From Deltaproteobacteria bacterium (GTDB taxonomy: Bacteria > Desulfobacterota > Desulfomonilia > Desulfomonilales > Desulfomonilaceae): DNA of 40,859 nucleotides. Where the stretch lies: positions 1 through 40,859 of the forward strand of contig VGSG01000032.1 of NCBI GenBank assembly GCA_016875095.1, in the 5' to 3' direction. Numbering within the stretch: position 1 is the first letter of the stretch; every line of letters begins with the position of its first letter. The notes beneath the pieces were generated by a model. That model searched no databases and had not been told where the DNA came from. It was given only the letters and a program-made list of their open reading frames with translations. Positions 7,167 through 16,391 of this stretch are shown piece after piece. A program made the position numbers and the translations under genes.

Positions 7167-9572
7167 ATGAAAAGCAAGCCGGTCAAAGGTCTGATCCTGG
7201 TTGCAGCAATCGTGGTCTGCGCGGTTGCGGCAATCGCGCTGCTCATACCGCGGATGAACACTTATCAACAAGAGGGCGCGCTGAAACTCGCGGTCTTAAA
7301 GCAGCCGGTGAATGTGGTCCGGGACGAGAAAGGCATGGCTTACCTGCGAGCTGAGAACATCCACGACGCCATAGCTGCCCAAGGCTTCGTGACCGCTCAG
7401 GATAGACTCTTCCAGATGCAACTTGCTCGGATGATGGCGCAAGGGCGCATATCCGAGCTTGCGGGGGAGAAGGCCAAACCGCTGGACATCAGAATGAGGA
7501 CCATCGGCATGCGCCGCCTCGCGCAGAAGCATGAAAAGATACTGGACCACGAGACAAGGAGTTTTTTCCAGGCCTATGTGGATGGAGTGAACGCCTTTGT
7601 GAAGAGCGGGCGGGATCTTCATCTGGAATTCTCTATCGCGGGCTTGCAGCCTGAAACCTGGACCATTGCCGATTCATTGTCGGTCCTCTACTACATGGCC
7701 TGGACTACTTCCGCCAACATGCAGACAGAGATCGTGGCCCAAATGCTCGTGGAAAAGCTGGGTTTGGACAAGGCCACTGAGATCTTCCCCTTAAACGTGA
7801 ATCCCGACGATCCGAGCGATACCGGGACAAGGTCGGCCCGCCTTCCAGTATGGCCGCAACTGCGCTTTGCCTCCGATCAACCTCTCCGAGATTTCCTGGA
7901 TTGGGCCGGGCCTCTCCAAGGGAGCAACAACTGGGCGGTGGCCGGACGACTGTCGGCGAGCGGCAAGCCCATAGTCGCCGACGATCCTCACCTTGACGCG
8001 CGGATCTTGCCAGGCGTTTGGTATCCGCTGGGCATCATCACGCCGGAATTCAGGGCCGTGGGAGTAATGGTCCCGGGGATACCGGGCATGGTGGTCGGCC
8101 GAACCGAGCACTGCGCCTTGGGAGTGACCAACGCCTACGGAGATTGCCAAGATCTATACGTGGAAACGCTCGATCCCAGGGATGCGAACAGGCACATGGA
8201 AGGCGCCGCATCGCAGCCCTTCGAGGTGGTGAGAGAGACGCTCAGGATCAAAGATAAAGCCGCACCAACCGGATACCGGGAGGAAGAACTTACCCTACGT
8301 TTTACCAAACGTGGGCCGGTGGTCTCCGGCGTTCTTCCGGGGCTCAGGACCAATAAAGTGATAACTCTCCGATGGGCCGCGAATGAAGCGATGGAACCCA
8401 GAATCGCGATGATGGATATGCTCAAAGCTCGCTCCATCGACGACTTGCGGGCAGCCCTTTCTAGTTTGACCATGATGGCGCTCAACTTCGTGTATGCGGA
8501 CAACCAAGGGAACATCGGCTGGCTCGTTTCGGGGCGGCTCCCGATTCGTTCGCAGGGCGAGAGTCTTGCGCCGTACGAGGCGCATGACGGAAAAGACAAC
8601 TGGGTCGGGTGGATTCCTCCGGAAAAGATGCCCCAAAGCCGAAATCCGGCAAACGGCTGGGTTGGAACCTGCAATCACAAAACCACCCGCAATGATTACC
8701 CTTACTATTACTCCAACCATTTCTCGCCTTCCTATCGGTACCGCCGTCTAAAAGAGCTTCTGGGCGATCCCAAGCCCAAGACAGCTCCGGATCACTGGAA
8801 GTTCCAGCGAGACGTGGACAATTTAATGGCTCGAGATATCGCGCCCATCATGTCAAGAGCGCTTCTCGGGCGCGAGGAAACCAGGAAGCTCGGTGAACTG
8901 CTGGGATCGTGGAATGCGCGGGACGACCTTGAAAGCGCTGCGCCCGCAGTCTTCCAGGGGGTTTACCGGAACTTCGCCCGTCTTGTGTACGAAGATGAGC
9001 TTGGCCCCGACCTCGCCTCGCTTATGCTCGGAAACTGGTATTTTTGGGAGGAACGTCTCCATCGCATGGTGAAAGAGGGCAACTCGCCCTGGTTTGACGA
9101 TATCCGAACAAAGGACAAGAAAGAGACCATGAACGATCTCTTTCGAGAGGCCGCGCTCCGGTTTATCCGAGATACGAGCGCTTCCCACGGGTCTGACCCG
9201 GGTGGATGGGCCTGGGGCCGGTTTCACCAGATAGAATTCGTGAATCCCATCAGAAGGGAAGGATTCGGCAAGGGCCTTCTGGGCGGCGGCATCCATCCCA
9301 TGGGCGGCTCGGGGGAAACTTTGTATCGCGCCATCTACTCGTTCAACGAGCCGTTTGCGGTGACGAATTCCGCATCATTGCGAATGGTCGCGGACCTGGG
9401 AGATGACGAAAAAGTGTTGGCCGCGCTGCCGGGCGGTGTGGCAGGTAGGACTTTCCACGCTCATGCCAAAGATCAAATCGGACCGTTCATGCGCGGAGAC
9501 CTCGTATATTGGTGGTTGAGCGACCAAGCCATCAGAAAAAACACTCGCGCGAGCCTGACCCTCACACCATAG
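7167..9572 (+). CDS. Penicillin-acylase-family N-terminal-nucleophile hydrolase, membrane-anchored
   Basis: An 801-residue amidase of the penicillin/acyl-homoserine-lactone acylase family, which is made as one chain and self-cleaves into alpha and beta subunits. Residues 8-27 are a hydrophobic segment that acts as signal or anchor, placing the enzyme in the periplasm. The alpha part is about 40-245. The predicted nucleophile is Ser253 in GPLQGSNNW, which would become the first residue of the beta subunit. The following SGKPIVADDPHL stretch and the late GGSGETLYRA stretch fit the family. The ATG at 7167 is preferred because it begins the hydrophobic segment; an in-frame ATG at 7056 would overlap the previous gene. 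It lies 88 bp after the APS kinase fusion and may share its transcript. Substrates in this family range from penicillins to acyl-homoserine lactones and lipopeptides; none can be chosen here. Confidence 0.9.
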   Translation: MKSKPVKGLILVAAIVVCAVAAIALLIPRMNTYQQEGALKLAVLKQPVNVVRDEKGMAYLRAENIHDAIAAQGFVTAQDRLFQMQLARMMAQGRISELAGEKAKPLDIRMRTIGMRRLAQKHEKILDHETRSFFQAYVDGVNAFVKSGRDLHLEFSIAGLQPETWTIADSLSVLYYMAWTTSANMQTEIVAQMLVEKLGLDKATEIFPLNVNPDDPSDTGTRSARLPVWPQLRFASDQPLRDFLDWAGPLQGSNNWAVAGRLSASGKPIVADDPHLDARILPGVWYPLGIITPEFRAVGVMVPGIPGMVVGRTEHCALGVTNAYGDCQDLYVETLDPRDANRHMEGAASQPFEVVRETLRIKDKAAPTGYREEELTLRFTKRGPVVSGVLPGLRTNKVITLRWAANEAMEPRIAMMDMLKARSIDDLRAALSSLTMMALNFVYADNQGNIGWLVSGRLPIRSQGESLAPYEAHDGKDNWVGWIPPEKMPQSRNPANGWVGTCNHKTTRNDYPYYYSNHFSPSYRYRRLKELLGDPKPKTAPDHWKFQRDVDNLMARDIAPIMSRALLGREETRKLGELLGSWNARDDLESAAPAVFQGVYRNFARLVYEDELGPDLASLMLGNWYFWEERLHRMVKEGNSPWFDDIRTKDKKETMNDLFREAALRFIRDTSASHGSDPGGWAWGRFHQIEFVNPIRREGFGKGLLGGGIHPMGGSGETLYRAIYSFNEPFAVTNSASLRMVADLGDDEKVLAALPGGVAGRTFHAHAKDQIGPFMRGDLVYWWLSDQAIRKNTRASLTLTP

Positions 9573-9722
9573 GGTCACACCCCCGCGGGACCCGCTGTGT
9601 GGACACAGGTCAGCGACATATTCGGCCACTGTTGACGAACACCGGCGCCCCCAGGGAATGGCCGGCGGTGATGCTCTCCGCGCTCCAGGGCATGAACCTC
9701 ATCTCAGCATTACAAAGCGGTG

Positions 9723-9758
9723 TCGGGGAAACCCTTGCCGCATGAAGGGCCTCCCCGA
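9723..9758. terminator. Large hairpin between convergent genes, likely bidirectional terminator
   Basis: TCGGGG (9723-9728) pairs with CCCCGA (9753-9758), and inside it CCCTT (9732-9736) pairs with AAGGG (9745-9749). It lies between the convergent acylase (ends 9572) and livK (ends 9797) genes. There is no T-run on either strand, so intrinsic termination is uncertain. The rest of 9573-9796 shows no gene. Confidence 0.4.
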
Positions 9759-9796
9759 TTCACGCTCACACCTCTGGATGGAATCAGCGCGGACGA

Positions 9797-11002
9797 TTAA
9801 CGCTTACCCCACACGAGACTGGGTTCACGCCAGTCGGTCAAGGGTTTGAATTCCTTTTTGGCCGCATCGCACTGAAGGACGCGATAAACGTGACTGCCTT
9901 TGCGCAGGTTCGGCCCAAACTCGATCTTGCCCAGCCCGGCGGTGTCGAAGTCCTTGTATGATTGAAGTGTGTCGATCAGCTTTTCCCGGGTCAGGTCCTT
10001 GCCGATATCCTGCATGGCTTTAGTCAGCATGAGCAAGGGAGTCCACATGAGAGGCGCCAAGGGCCAGTCGAGCGCTTCGGTAGCGCCGCCTTTGGTGAAG
10101 ATCTCCTCCATTTTTTTCCAGCCCGGCACACCTTCGCTGCGAAGTCCCAAGTTGAAGAAATGAAAATGCCCGTTGGCAAGGTCTCCGGCCATAAAGGTCT
10201 TGGGATCCACCGTCACGTAGTCGCCGAAGAAAATCGGCTTCCAGCCGACCTTGTTCGCCTCGGTAAGGAGTGCGGCGTAAACCGGCGCATAGCCTGCGAA
10301 AAAGCAGTGCGTCACTCCGGCGGCTTTGAGCTTCATAACCTGCGGATTGAGGTTCTTTTCACCTCGTTTGTACGGGGCGGCAGTGTGCGCAAGGCCGTAC
10401 TTCTTCCCGGCCAGCTCTACGCCGGACAGCGCGTCTTTGCCCCACTCGTCGTCCTGATAGCAGATACCTATCTTGGGATCTTTGGTCTTCAGGTCGTTGA
10501 TAATATAGTCCACCATCATGATCGAGTTATCCTGATCGGAACAGGCGTAATGGAAGAGGTACCGCCGCGGCGGGTCGAACATGGTCTGAGTGGTGGCCGC
10601 GGTGGCAAAGACCGGAATCTTTGCTTTGTCGATGTCCTCAATGATGGCCTGACACGGGGTAGAGCCGTAGACCGCGGTCAGGGCGAAGACTTTGTGCTGG
10701 TCCACCAGCTTGGTGAAGGCCGTCTTGGTCAGGACCGGATCATACTTGTTGTCCTCGATGACCACGTCAACTTTGCGGCCGTGAATTCCGCCCAAGTCCT
10801 CGTTGACCCATCTCTTCCAAGCCGCCAGAACCAGAGAGCACATTTTACCCAAATATGCCCCGGGGCCGGACATGTCTTGAAACGATCCGAAAAGGATCTT
10901 GTCGTCGGTTACCCCGACTTCGGCCTTCGCCGCCGGCGCGCTCAAGACAAGAAGCACCACCAAAGCCACGATCAGCAGCCCACTTCGCGCGATCACGTTC
11001 AT
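9797..11002 (-). CDS. livK: Branched-chain-type ABC transporter substrate-binding protein
   Basis: A 401-residue periplasmic binding protein of the LivK/Leu-Ile-Val-binding family (type I fold), which captures the ligand and hands it to the LivHM permease. The signal peptide is residues 1-27, with a hydrophobic core and a cleavage site after Ala-Lys-Ala. The mature protein starts EVGVTDDKILFG, typical of the family, and keeps the two-lobed pattern (receptor-family segments near residues 30-150 and 190-340). It is the last gene of the six-gene minus-strand operon, 23 nt after livM. The family binds amino acids, but in many anaerobes also aromatic or other carboxylic acids and amides; the CoA ligase within this operon points to an organic acid. 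Confidence 0.92.
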   Translation of the reverse strand: MNVIARSGLLIVALVVLLVLSAPAAKAEVGVTDDKILFGSFQDMSGPGAYLGKMCSLVLAAWKRWVNEDLGGIHGRKVDVVIEDNKYDPVLTKTAFTKLVDQHKVFALTAVYGSTPCQAIIEDIDKAKIPVFATAATTQTMFDPPRRYLFHYACSDQDNSIMMVDYIINDLKTKDPKIGICYQDDEWGKDALSGVELAGKKYGLAHTAAPYKRGEKNLNPQVMKLKAAGVTHCFFAGYAPVYAALLTEANKVGWKPIFFGDYVTVDPKTFMAGDLANGHFHFFNLGLRSEGVPGWKKMEEIFTKGGATEALDWPLAPLMWTPLLMLTKAMQDIGKDLTREKLIDTLQSYKDFDTAGLGKIEFGPNLRKGSHVYRVLQCDAAKKEFKPLTDWREPSLVWGKR

Positions 11003-11025
11003 TTCGCCCTCCTTTGGTCAATAGT

Positions 11026-12072
11026 TTAGTAAGTGTAAGGCCAGGTCTTGAAATACCTTTTCAGCCTGATCCAGATGCCGAAAAGCCCCTCCGGCTCGAA
11101 GAGCAGAAAGAGGATGATGACCAGGCCGTATACCACCACCGAAATCCCGCCTATACGCGGGGCCAAGGTCGGATAAGCCGAAGCCAACGGCCCGGACACG
11201 GCGCTGATGACCTCGGGTAGCAGCACCATGAAGACCGCCCCCAACACGGATCCGAGAACCGTGCCCATGCCTCCCACAATGATCATGGCAACATAGAGGA
11301 TGGATTGGTTGAACGTGAAGTGATCAGGGGCGATGAGCCCGAGCAGGTACGCGTAAAGAGCCCCAGACAGACCGGCCACAAAGGAGCTGACGACAAAGGC
11401 GAGAATCTTGTATTTGGCTAAGTTGACCCCAATAATCTCCGCCGCGATGTCACGATCTCGCACGGCCACCAGAGCCCGACCCGTGCGGCTCATGGCCAGA
11501 TTCTTGGTCAAAACGGCCACTAGTACGGCACAAAAGAGGATGACATAATAAAAAGAGTCATAAGAACCGAACTCAAGGCCCAGGAAGGCCGGGGTAGCGA
11601 GTTTGATGCCTTTGTCGCTTTGGGTCAGACTTTCCCAGTGGTAAATGACGTGCTGGACGATAAACTGGAACGCCAGCGTGGTGACCACCAAATAAAGGCC
11701 TTTTAGTCTCAACGTCGGAACGCCCACAATCGCGCCCATGACCGCCGACATCACAGCGCCGGACAAAAGGCATGGAACCATAGGCCAGCCGGCCTTTGCC
11801 GAGAGTATGGCGGCCGTGTACGCGCCCAGGCCCATGAACGCGGCATGGCCCAAGGAGATAAGCCCGGTCATGCCGGTAAGAATATTGAGACCCAAAGCCC
11901 CAATGACGGATACGCCCGAGATGCAGGCGACAAAGACTAAGTACTTACGGGCCCACAGGGGCAAGGTCAGCAACACTAGTAGGAATAAGATCAAGCCGAT
12001 CTTGGCCGCCGGGCTGGACAGGATGCGCAAGTCCTGGCGATAGGTCCGAACACAAAATCTGGTGACGGCCAT
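11026..12072 (-). CDS. livM: Branched-chain-type ABC transporter permease LivM
   Basis: A 348-residue inner-membrane protein with about ten hydrophobic segments, one of the two permease subunits of a LivFGHMK importer. It carries the family stretches LGLNILTGMTGLISLGHAAFMGLGAY (about residues 60-87) and GGMGTVLGSVLGA (about 267-280), the latter near the ATPase-contact loop. The N-terminal 25 residues are basic and cytoplasmic. The ATG at 12072 lies only 4 nt after the stop of livH, so the two are translated from one message. Length is normal for the family. Confidence 0.93.
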   Translation of the reverse strand: MAVTRFCVRTYRQDLRILSSPAAKIGLILFLLVLLTLPLWARKYLVFVACISGVSVIGALGLNILTGMTGLISLGHAAFMGLGAYTAAILSAKAGWPMVPCLLSGAVMSAVMGAIVGVPTLRLKGLYLVVTTLAFQFIVQHVIYHWESLTQSDKGIKLATPAFLGLEFGSYDSFYYVILFCAVLVAVLTKNLAMSRTGRALVAVRDRDIAAEIIGVNLAKYKILAFVVSSFVAGLSGALYAYLLGLIAPDHFTFNQSILYVAMIIVGGMGTVLGSVLGAVFMVLLPEVISAVSGPLASAYPTLAPRIGGISVVVYGLVIILFLLFEPEGLFGIWIRLKRYFKTWPYTY

Positions 12073-12076
12073 GGAC

Positions 12077-12967
12077 CTACACCCTCTCGATCTCTTTGGT
12101 CCCGAAGAGGCCGTACGGCCGGACCATCATGACGATCAGGACGATTACGTACGCCGTGATTTCGTTGATACCTCCACCCAGGTACTGTTCCAAGTAGAAA
12201 CCGGCGAGGTTCTCGGCAACCCCGATGATCAGGCCTCCGAGGATGGCCCCGACTACGCTGTCCATGCCTCCCAGAATGAGGGCCGGCAAGGCCTTCAGCC
12301 CCGCGTGGCCCATAATCGGTTCGAGATACGTGAAAGTAGCCAGAAGAACCCCGGCAATCGTGGCCACCACGGACGCAATGGCCCAGGAGGCCGTAAAAAC
12401 CCGTTTAACATTGATGCCCATCAGGAACGCGGTAGAGGTGTCCTCGGCGGTGGCCCGCATGCTCAGCCCCGCGCGAGAGTACTTGAAGAAGATGAAGAAG
12501 ACCACCAGGAGCAGGGCCGTAGCCAGGATAGTGAAGATCTCGGCTTGATTGATGGCCGCGCCGAAAAGCATGATCGGTTGAGCGGAAAAGGGCTTGGGAA
12601 ACTGTAGCTCCTCGTAGCCCCAGATCAGGCCGGTCATCCCGCGTATCACATTGGCCAGCCCGAGCGTGACCATTATGACCGCCAGAACGGGCTCGCCTAC
12701 CAGAGGCCGGATAACCATCATTTCCAGTAAGGACGATATTACGGTCATGAGGACGAGAGTCACGAGGAAAGCAGGGAGAAAAGGCAGCTTCAAGGCCGTG
12801 ATCAGGGTAAAGGACAGATAGGCGCCCAGCATCATCAACTCAGGTTGAGCGAAGTTAAAAATGTCCGTCGCCTTGAAGATGAGCACGAAGCCCAGGGCGA
12901 TAAGGGCGTAGACACTGCCCCAGGCCAATCCGGTTACGATCAGTTGCAGGAGAATTTGAAGAGCCAC
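12077..12967 (-). CDS. livH: Branched-chain-type ABC transporter permease LivH
   Basis: A 296-residue inner-membrane permease with about eight hydrophobic segments, partner of LivM. The early stretch GLAWGSVYALIALGFVLIF (residues 13-31) and the later MRATAEDTSTAFLMGINV (about 151-168) are family hallmarks; the latter lies in the loop expected to touch the ATPases. Length is typical. It begins 30 nt after the acyl-CoA ligase gene and ends 4 nt before livM. Confidence 0.93.
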   Translation of the reverse strand: MALQILLQLIVTGLAWGSVYALIALGFVLIFKATDIFNFAQPELMMLGAYLSFTLITALKLPFLPAFLVTLVLMTVISSLLEMMVIRPLVGEPVLAVIMVTLGLANVIRGMTGLIWGYEELQFPKPFSAQPIMLFGAAINQAEIFTILATALLLVVFFIFFKYSRAGLSMRATAEDTSTAFLMGINVKRVFTASWAIASVVATIAGVLLATFTYLEPIMGHAGLKALPALILGGMDSVVGAILGGLIIGVAENLAGFYLEQYLGGGINEITAYVIVLIVMMVRPYGLFGTKEIERV

Positions 12968-12997
12968 GGTTGACCTCGGTCAGGACTCAAAGCTTGT

Positions 12998-14806
12998 TCA
13001 GTTCTTTGACTTATACATCTGTTCGATCAACTCGCCGAACCTCTTGTGGACCGTCTTGCGACGCAGCTTCATGGTGGCCGTCAACTCATCGTCGTCGTGG
13101 TCGAGTTCCTTTTCCAGAAGGCGGAACTTCTTAATCTTTTCCACCTGCGCGAAGTCCTTGTTGGCTTCTTCCACCTCGGCCGCGATCAGTTCGTTGACTT
13201 CCGACAATTGCGCCAGGCTCTTGAAGGTGGTGTAGGCCAAATTCTTCTCTTGAGCCCATTTAGCCACGTTGTCGTACTCGATCTGGATGAGGGCGGTCAG
13301 GTACGGTCGTCGGTCGCCGATGACCACGGCCTCGTTAATATAAGGGCTACACTTGAGCCGATTCTCGATTTCCGAAGGCGCAATATTCTTGCCGCCCGCG
13401 GTGATGATGATTTCCTTTTTCCGGTCGGTGATTTTGAGACGGCCGGCTTCGTCGAGTTCACCTACGTCTCCGGTGTATAGCCAGCCGTCGACCACGGTTC
13501 GGGCGGTCGCTTCCGGGTCTTTCCAGTAACCGACGAAAATGTGGTCGCACCTGAGCAGAATTTCACCATCCTCGGCGAGCTTTATCTCGACCCCGGGAAT
13601 CGGCGGGCCTACACTGCCCAGCTTGACGTCTCCGAGCCGGTTGATGGCGCCGATTCCGGTCTCTTCGGTCATGCCCCAGCCTTCCACCACCGGCACACCC
13701 AGGGACATAAAGAATTTGAGAACCTCCGGCGCGATGGGCGCGGCGCCGCTCACCGCAAAGCGAGTCCTCAGGAGCCCCAGCTCCTTCTTTAGGTGCCGAA
13801 AAAGCAGCAGCCAGGCCAGGCCGTTGGCCAGCCGGAGGCCCATGGACGGCCTTTTCTTTTCTAAACGGGCCTCGGTCATTCGCTGACCCACGGGCACGGC
13901 CCAATGAAAAATCTGGCGTTTGAACCAAGAAGCGTCCTTCATCCGAATGATCACGCCGGCCATCATCTTCTCCCAGATGCGCGGCACGGCCAGGAAAAAG
14001 GTGGGAAGGATTTCACGCATGTCCATGAGGACCGTATCCACACTCTCGGCGAAGTTGACCGTAGCCCCGGAGTGGATCGGAAAAAAGACGGACATCAGGC
14101 GTTCGGCTACGTGACACAGGGGTAGGTAGGAGACGATCTCGTCGGAGTCGTACTGCACGATGACCTGACTGGCGTTTCTGAGAAAATTCATCACGTTGGC
14201 ATGACTCAACATGGCCCCCTTGGGAGGGCCGGTGGTGCCTGATGTGTAGACCATGATCGCCACGTCCGAGGGTTTCACCTGATCGACCAGACGATAGTAT
14301 TTCTCCCGATCCTTCTGTTCGATCCGCCGGCCGATCTCCTCCACCGCGGCAAAGGACATGATGTCCGGGTCCCGATAATTCCTGAGGCCTTTCATGTCCA
14401 TGACGATGATCTTCTTGATCAGAGGTAATTCGGCCTTGACCTCCAGAACCTTGTCCACCTGTTCCTGATCGTCACATATGACAAAGGTGGAGTCGGAATG
14501 GCCGATGACGTACTTGGCTTCCTTGGGCGGATTGGTCGGATAGACGCCGACCGCGACCGCGGCGGCGCTCTGCACGGCCAGGTCCGCGTAGAGCCATTCC
14601 GGCTCGTTCTCACCGAAGATGCTGACACGGCCGCCGGGCTCCAGACCCAACTCCACCAACCCCAGACAGAAATGACGGATATGCGCGCAGTATTCGTTGA
14701 AGGAGACCTCTTGCCAAACGCCATAGTCCTTCTCTCGCAAGGCGACCCGGTCGCCGTACTTGCGCACTTTGTCCAGGAAGAGATGGGGAATGGTGTCCAC
14801 CCTCAT
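12998..14806 (-). CDS. AMP-forming long-chain-type acyl-CoA ligase inside the transporter operon
   Basis: A 602-residue acyl-adenylate-forming enzyme of the FadD15/long-chain acyl-CoA synthetase group: carboxylic acid + ATP + CoA gives acyl-CoA + AMP + PPi. The AMP-binding P-loop-like motif is at 186-198 (VYTSGTTGPPKGA). The motif GWGMTEETG and the hinge region YTGDVGELDEAGRLKITDRKK follow, and the C-terminal lid carries the conserved Lys-Leu-Arg-Arg stretch near TATMKLRRK. No membrane segment is clear. Its ATG overlaps the stop of livG by 4 bp (ATGA), and livH follows 30 nt later, so it is made together with the importer. This suggests the imported acid is activated as it enters. Acid chain length or aromaticity cannot be told from sequence. 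Confidence 0.93.
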   Translation of the reverse strand: MRVDTIPHLFLDKVRKYGDRVALREKDYGVWQEVSFNEYCAHIRHFCLGLVELGLEPGGRVSIFGENEPEWLYADLAVQSAAAVAVGVYPTNPPKEAKYVIGHSDSTFVICDDQEQVDKVLEVKAELPLIKKIIVMDMKGLRNYRDPDIMSFAAVEEIGRRIEQKDREKYYRLVDQVKPSDVAIMVYTSGTTGPPKGAMLSHANVMNFLRNASQVIVQYDSDEIVSYLPLCHVAERLMSVFFPIHSGATVNFAESVDTVLMDMREILPTFFLAVPRIWEKMMAGVIIRMKDASWFKRQIFHWAVPVGQRMTEARLEKKRPSMGLRLANGLAWLLLFRHLKKELGLLRTRFAVSGAAPIAPEVLKFFMSLGVPVVEGWGMTEETGIGAINRLGDVKLGSVGPPIPGVEIKLAEDGEILLRCDHIFVGYWKDPEATARTVVDGWLYTGDVGELDEAGRLKITDRKKEIIITAGGKNIAPSEIENRLKCSPYINEAVVIGDRRPYLTALIQIEYDNVAKWAQEKNLAYTTFKSLAQLSEVNELIAAEVEEANKDFAQVEKIKKFRLLEKELDHDDDELTATMKLRRKTVHKRFGELIEQMYKSKN

Positions 14807-15594
14807 GACCGCAACTCCCCTTTGATCATGGTCTCATAATTCTCGCCTAGGTAGGCATTCTGTACGGCATGGTCCCTTTGTACTTCCTCCGGCGTCCCTT
14901 CGGCGATTTTCTGGCCGAAATCCAAAACGCACACGCGTTGGGAGATGTCCATGACCACGTCCATGTCATGCTCGATGAGGACGATGGTTACGCCCAGCTC
15001 CTGGTGGATATCCAGAATGAATCGGGCCATATCCTCGGTCTCCTCGAGGTTCATGCCGGCCATCGGTTCGTCGAGCAGCAAAATCTTCGGTTCTTGGGCC
15101 AATGCTCGGCCCAATTCGACCCGTTTCTGGACGCCGTAAGGCAGATTGGCCACGATGTGCTTGCGCCATTTTTCCATTTCCAAGAAATCGATGATCTCTT
15201 CTACCTTCGTGCGATTGACCGTTTCCTGCTCCGCCAGGTAGCCCAACAGGATGTTCTTGAAGAAACCGTCCCGGAAATGATTGTGCCGGCCCAGGAGCAT
15301 GTTGTCGATGACGCTCAGGCGCCCAAATAGCTCCACGTTCTGAAAGGTCCGGGCCACACCCAACCTCGCAACCTGATCCGGCCGCAGCCCCACGAGTTCA
15401 CGGCCGTCGAACTTGATCCCCCCTTCTTGAGGGCAATAGAAGCCGCTGATACAATTGAGGAGTGATGTCTTGCCCGCGCCGTTGGGACCGATAATGGCAA
15501 AGAGCCGACCGCTCTCCACCGAGAGCGACACCTGACTTAAAGCGACGATCCCTCCGAACGAGAGGGAAATGTTGTGCAGTTCCAGGAACCCCAT
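14803..15594 (-). CDS. livG: Branched-chain-type ABC transporter ATPase LivG
   Basis: A 263-residue ATP-binding subunit that powers the LivHM permease from the cytoplasmic face. Walker A is GPNGAGKT (about residues 36-43), the signature region is LPYGVQKRVELGRAL (about 148-162), Walker B is ILLDEP followed by MAGMN, and a switch His lies in VLIEHDMD. The long insert between Walker A and signature, and the C-terminal EGTPEEVQ...AYLGE region, are typical of LivG rather than LivF. Its ATG shares one base with the livF stop (TGATG), and its stop overlaps the ligase start by 4 bp. Confidence 0.95.
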   Translation of the reverse strand: MGFLELHNISLSFGGIVALSQVSLSVESGRLFAIIGPNGAGKTSLLNCISGFYCPQEGGIKFDGRELVGLRPDQVARLGVARTFQNVELFGRLSVIDNMLLGRHNHFRDGFFKNILLGYLAEQETVNRTKVEEIIDFLEMEKWRKHIVANLPYGVQKRVELGRALAQEPKILLLDEPMAGMNLEETEDMARFILDIHQELGVTIVLIEHDMDVVMDISQRVCVLDFGQKIAEGTPEEVQRDHAVQNAYLGENYETMIKGELRS

Positions 15595-16391
15595 CAGGAT
15601 AACCAGCGCTTGCGTCTCTTGTAGTGCTTGACCTCGGCGAAACTCTTTCGCTCCTTGTCGCTCTTCATGCCGAGGTAGAATTCTTTCACGTCTTCGTTCT
15701 CCATGAGTTTGTGGCTGGGGCCGTCGAGAACGATCTTGCCGTTTTCCATGATGTAGCCGTATTCCGCTATCGCCAAGGCCATGAGCGCGTTCTGTTCCAC
15801 CAGGAGCACCGACACCCGTTCTTCAGCATTTATCTTCCTGATGATGTCAAAAATCTCAGTGACCAGGAGAGGAGCCAATCCCAAAGACGGTTCGTCCAGC
15901 ATCATCAGGGACGGGCGAGCCATGAAGGCTCGCGCGATGGCCAGCATCTGCTGTTCGCCGCCGCTGACAAACCCTGCCTGGACCCTCAGACGCCTACTTA
16001 GCGCAGGGAAATAGGCCAAGACTCTGTCGTAGTCTCGCCGGAACTCTTCTTTGCCGTCACGTCGGGTGTGGGCCCCGACACGGATGTTTTCTTCGACTGT
16101 CAGCTCCGCGAAAACGCGGCGCCCTTCAGGCACCTGGGTAATCCCGAGACCGACAATCCTTTGGGGATCGAATGTGTGAACAGCTTCACCCCTGTATTCG
16201 ATGGTCCCCTTCGTGATCTCGCCGTCTTCGTAAGGGAGAAGACCGGAGATGGCCCGTAATGTGGTGGACTTTCCCGCGCCGTTGGACCCGAGGAACGCGA
16301 TGATCGCGGCCTCAGGCGCCTCCAAAGAGATGCCCCGGAGGACCAAAATGATGTCGTTATAGACTACTTCCAGATTATTGATGCGCAGCAT
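15594..16391 (-). CDS. livF: Branched-chain-type ABC transporter ATPase LivF, first gene of the operon
   Basis: A 265-residue ATP-binding subunit, partner of LivG. Walker A is GSNGAGKST (about residues 34-42), the signature is VSGGEQQMLAIARAF (about 141-155), Walker B is LMMLDEPSLGLAP, and the switch region is LLVEQNA. The C-terminus extends some 20 basic residues beyond the usual end (KRRKRW near the stop), which is mildly unusual. The order livF-livG-ligase-livH-livM-livK, with overlaps or gaps of 30 nt or less, shows one operon. The ribosome-binding site is weak (AGGCGGGC before the ATG) and I found no convincing promoter in the 690 bp upstream. Confidence 0.94.
   Translation of the reverse strand: MLRINNLEVVYNDIILVLRGISLEAPEAAIIAFLGSNGAGKSTTLRAISGLLPYEDGEITKGTIEYRGEAVHTFDPQRIVGLGITQVPEGRRVFAELTVEENIRVGAHTRRDGKEEFRRDYDRVLAYFPALSRRLRVQAGFVSGGEQQMLAIARAFMARPSLMMLDEPSLGLAPLLVTEIFDIIRKINAEERVSVLLVEQNALMALAIAEYGYIMENGKIVLDGPSHKLMENEDVKEFYLGMKSDKERKSFAEVKHYKRRKRWLS

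Noticed and set aside
9586-9597. GCGGG-A-CCCGC as a terminator of the acylase gene
   Set aside because: A one-base loop cannot form a hairpin and no T-run follows; the larger hairpin at 9723-9758 is a better candidate.
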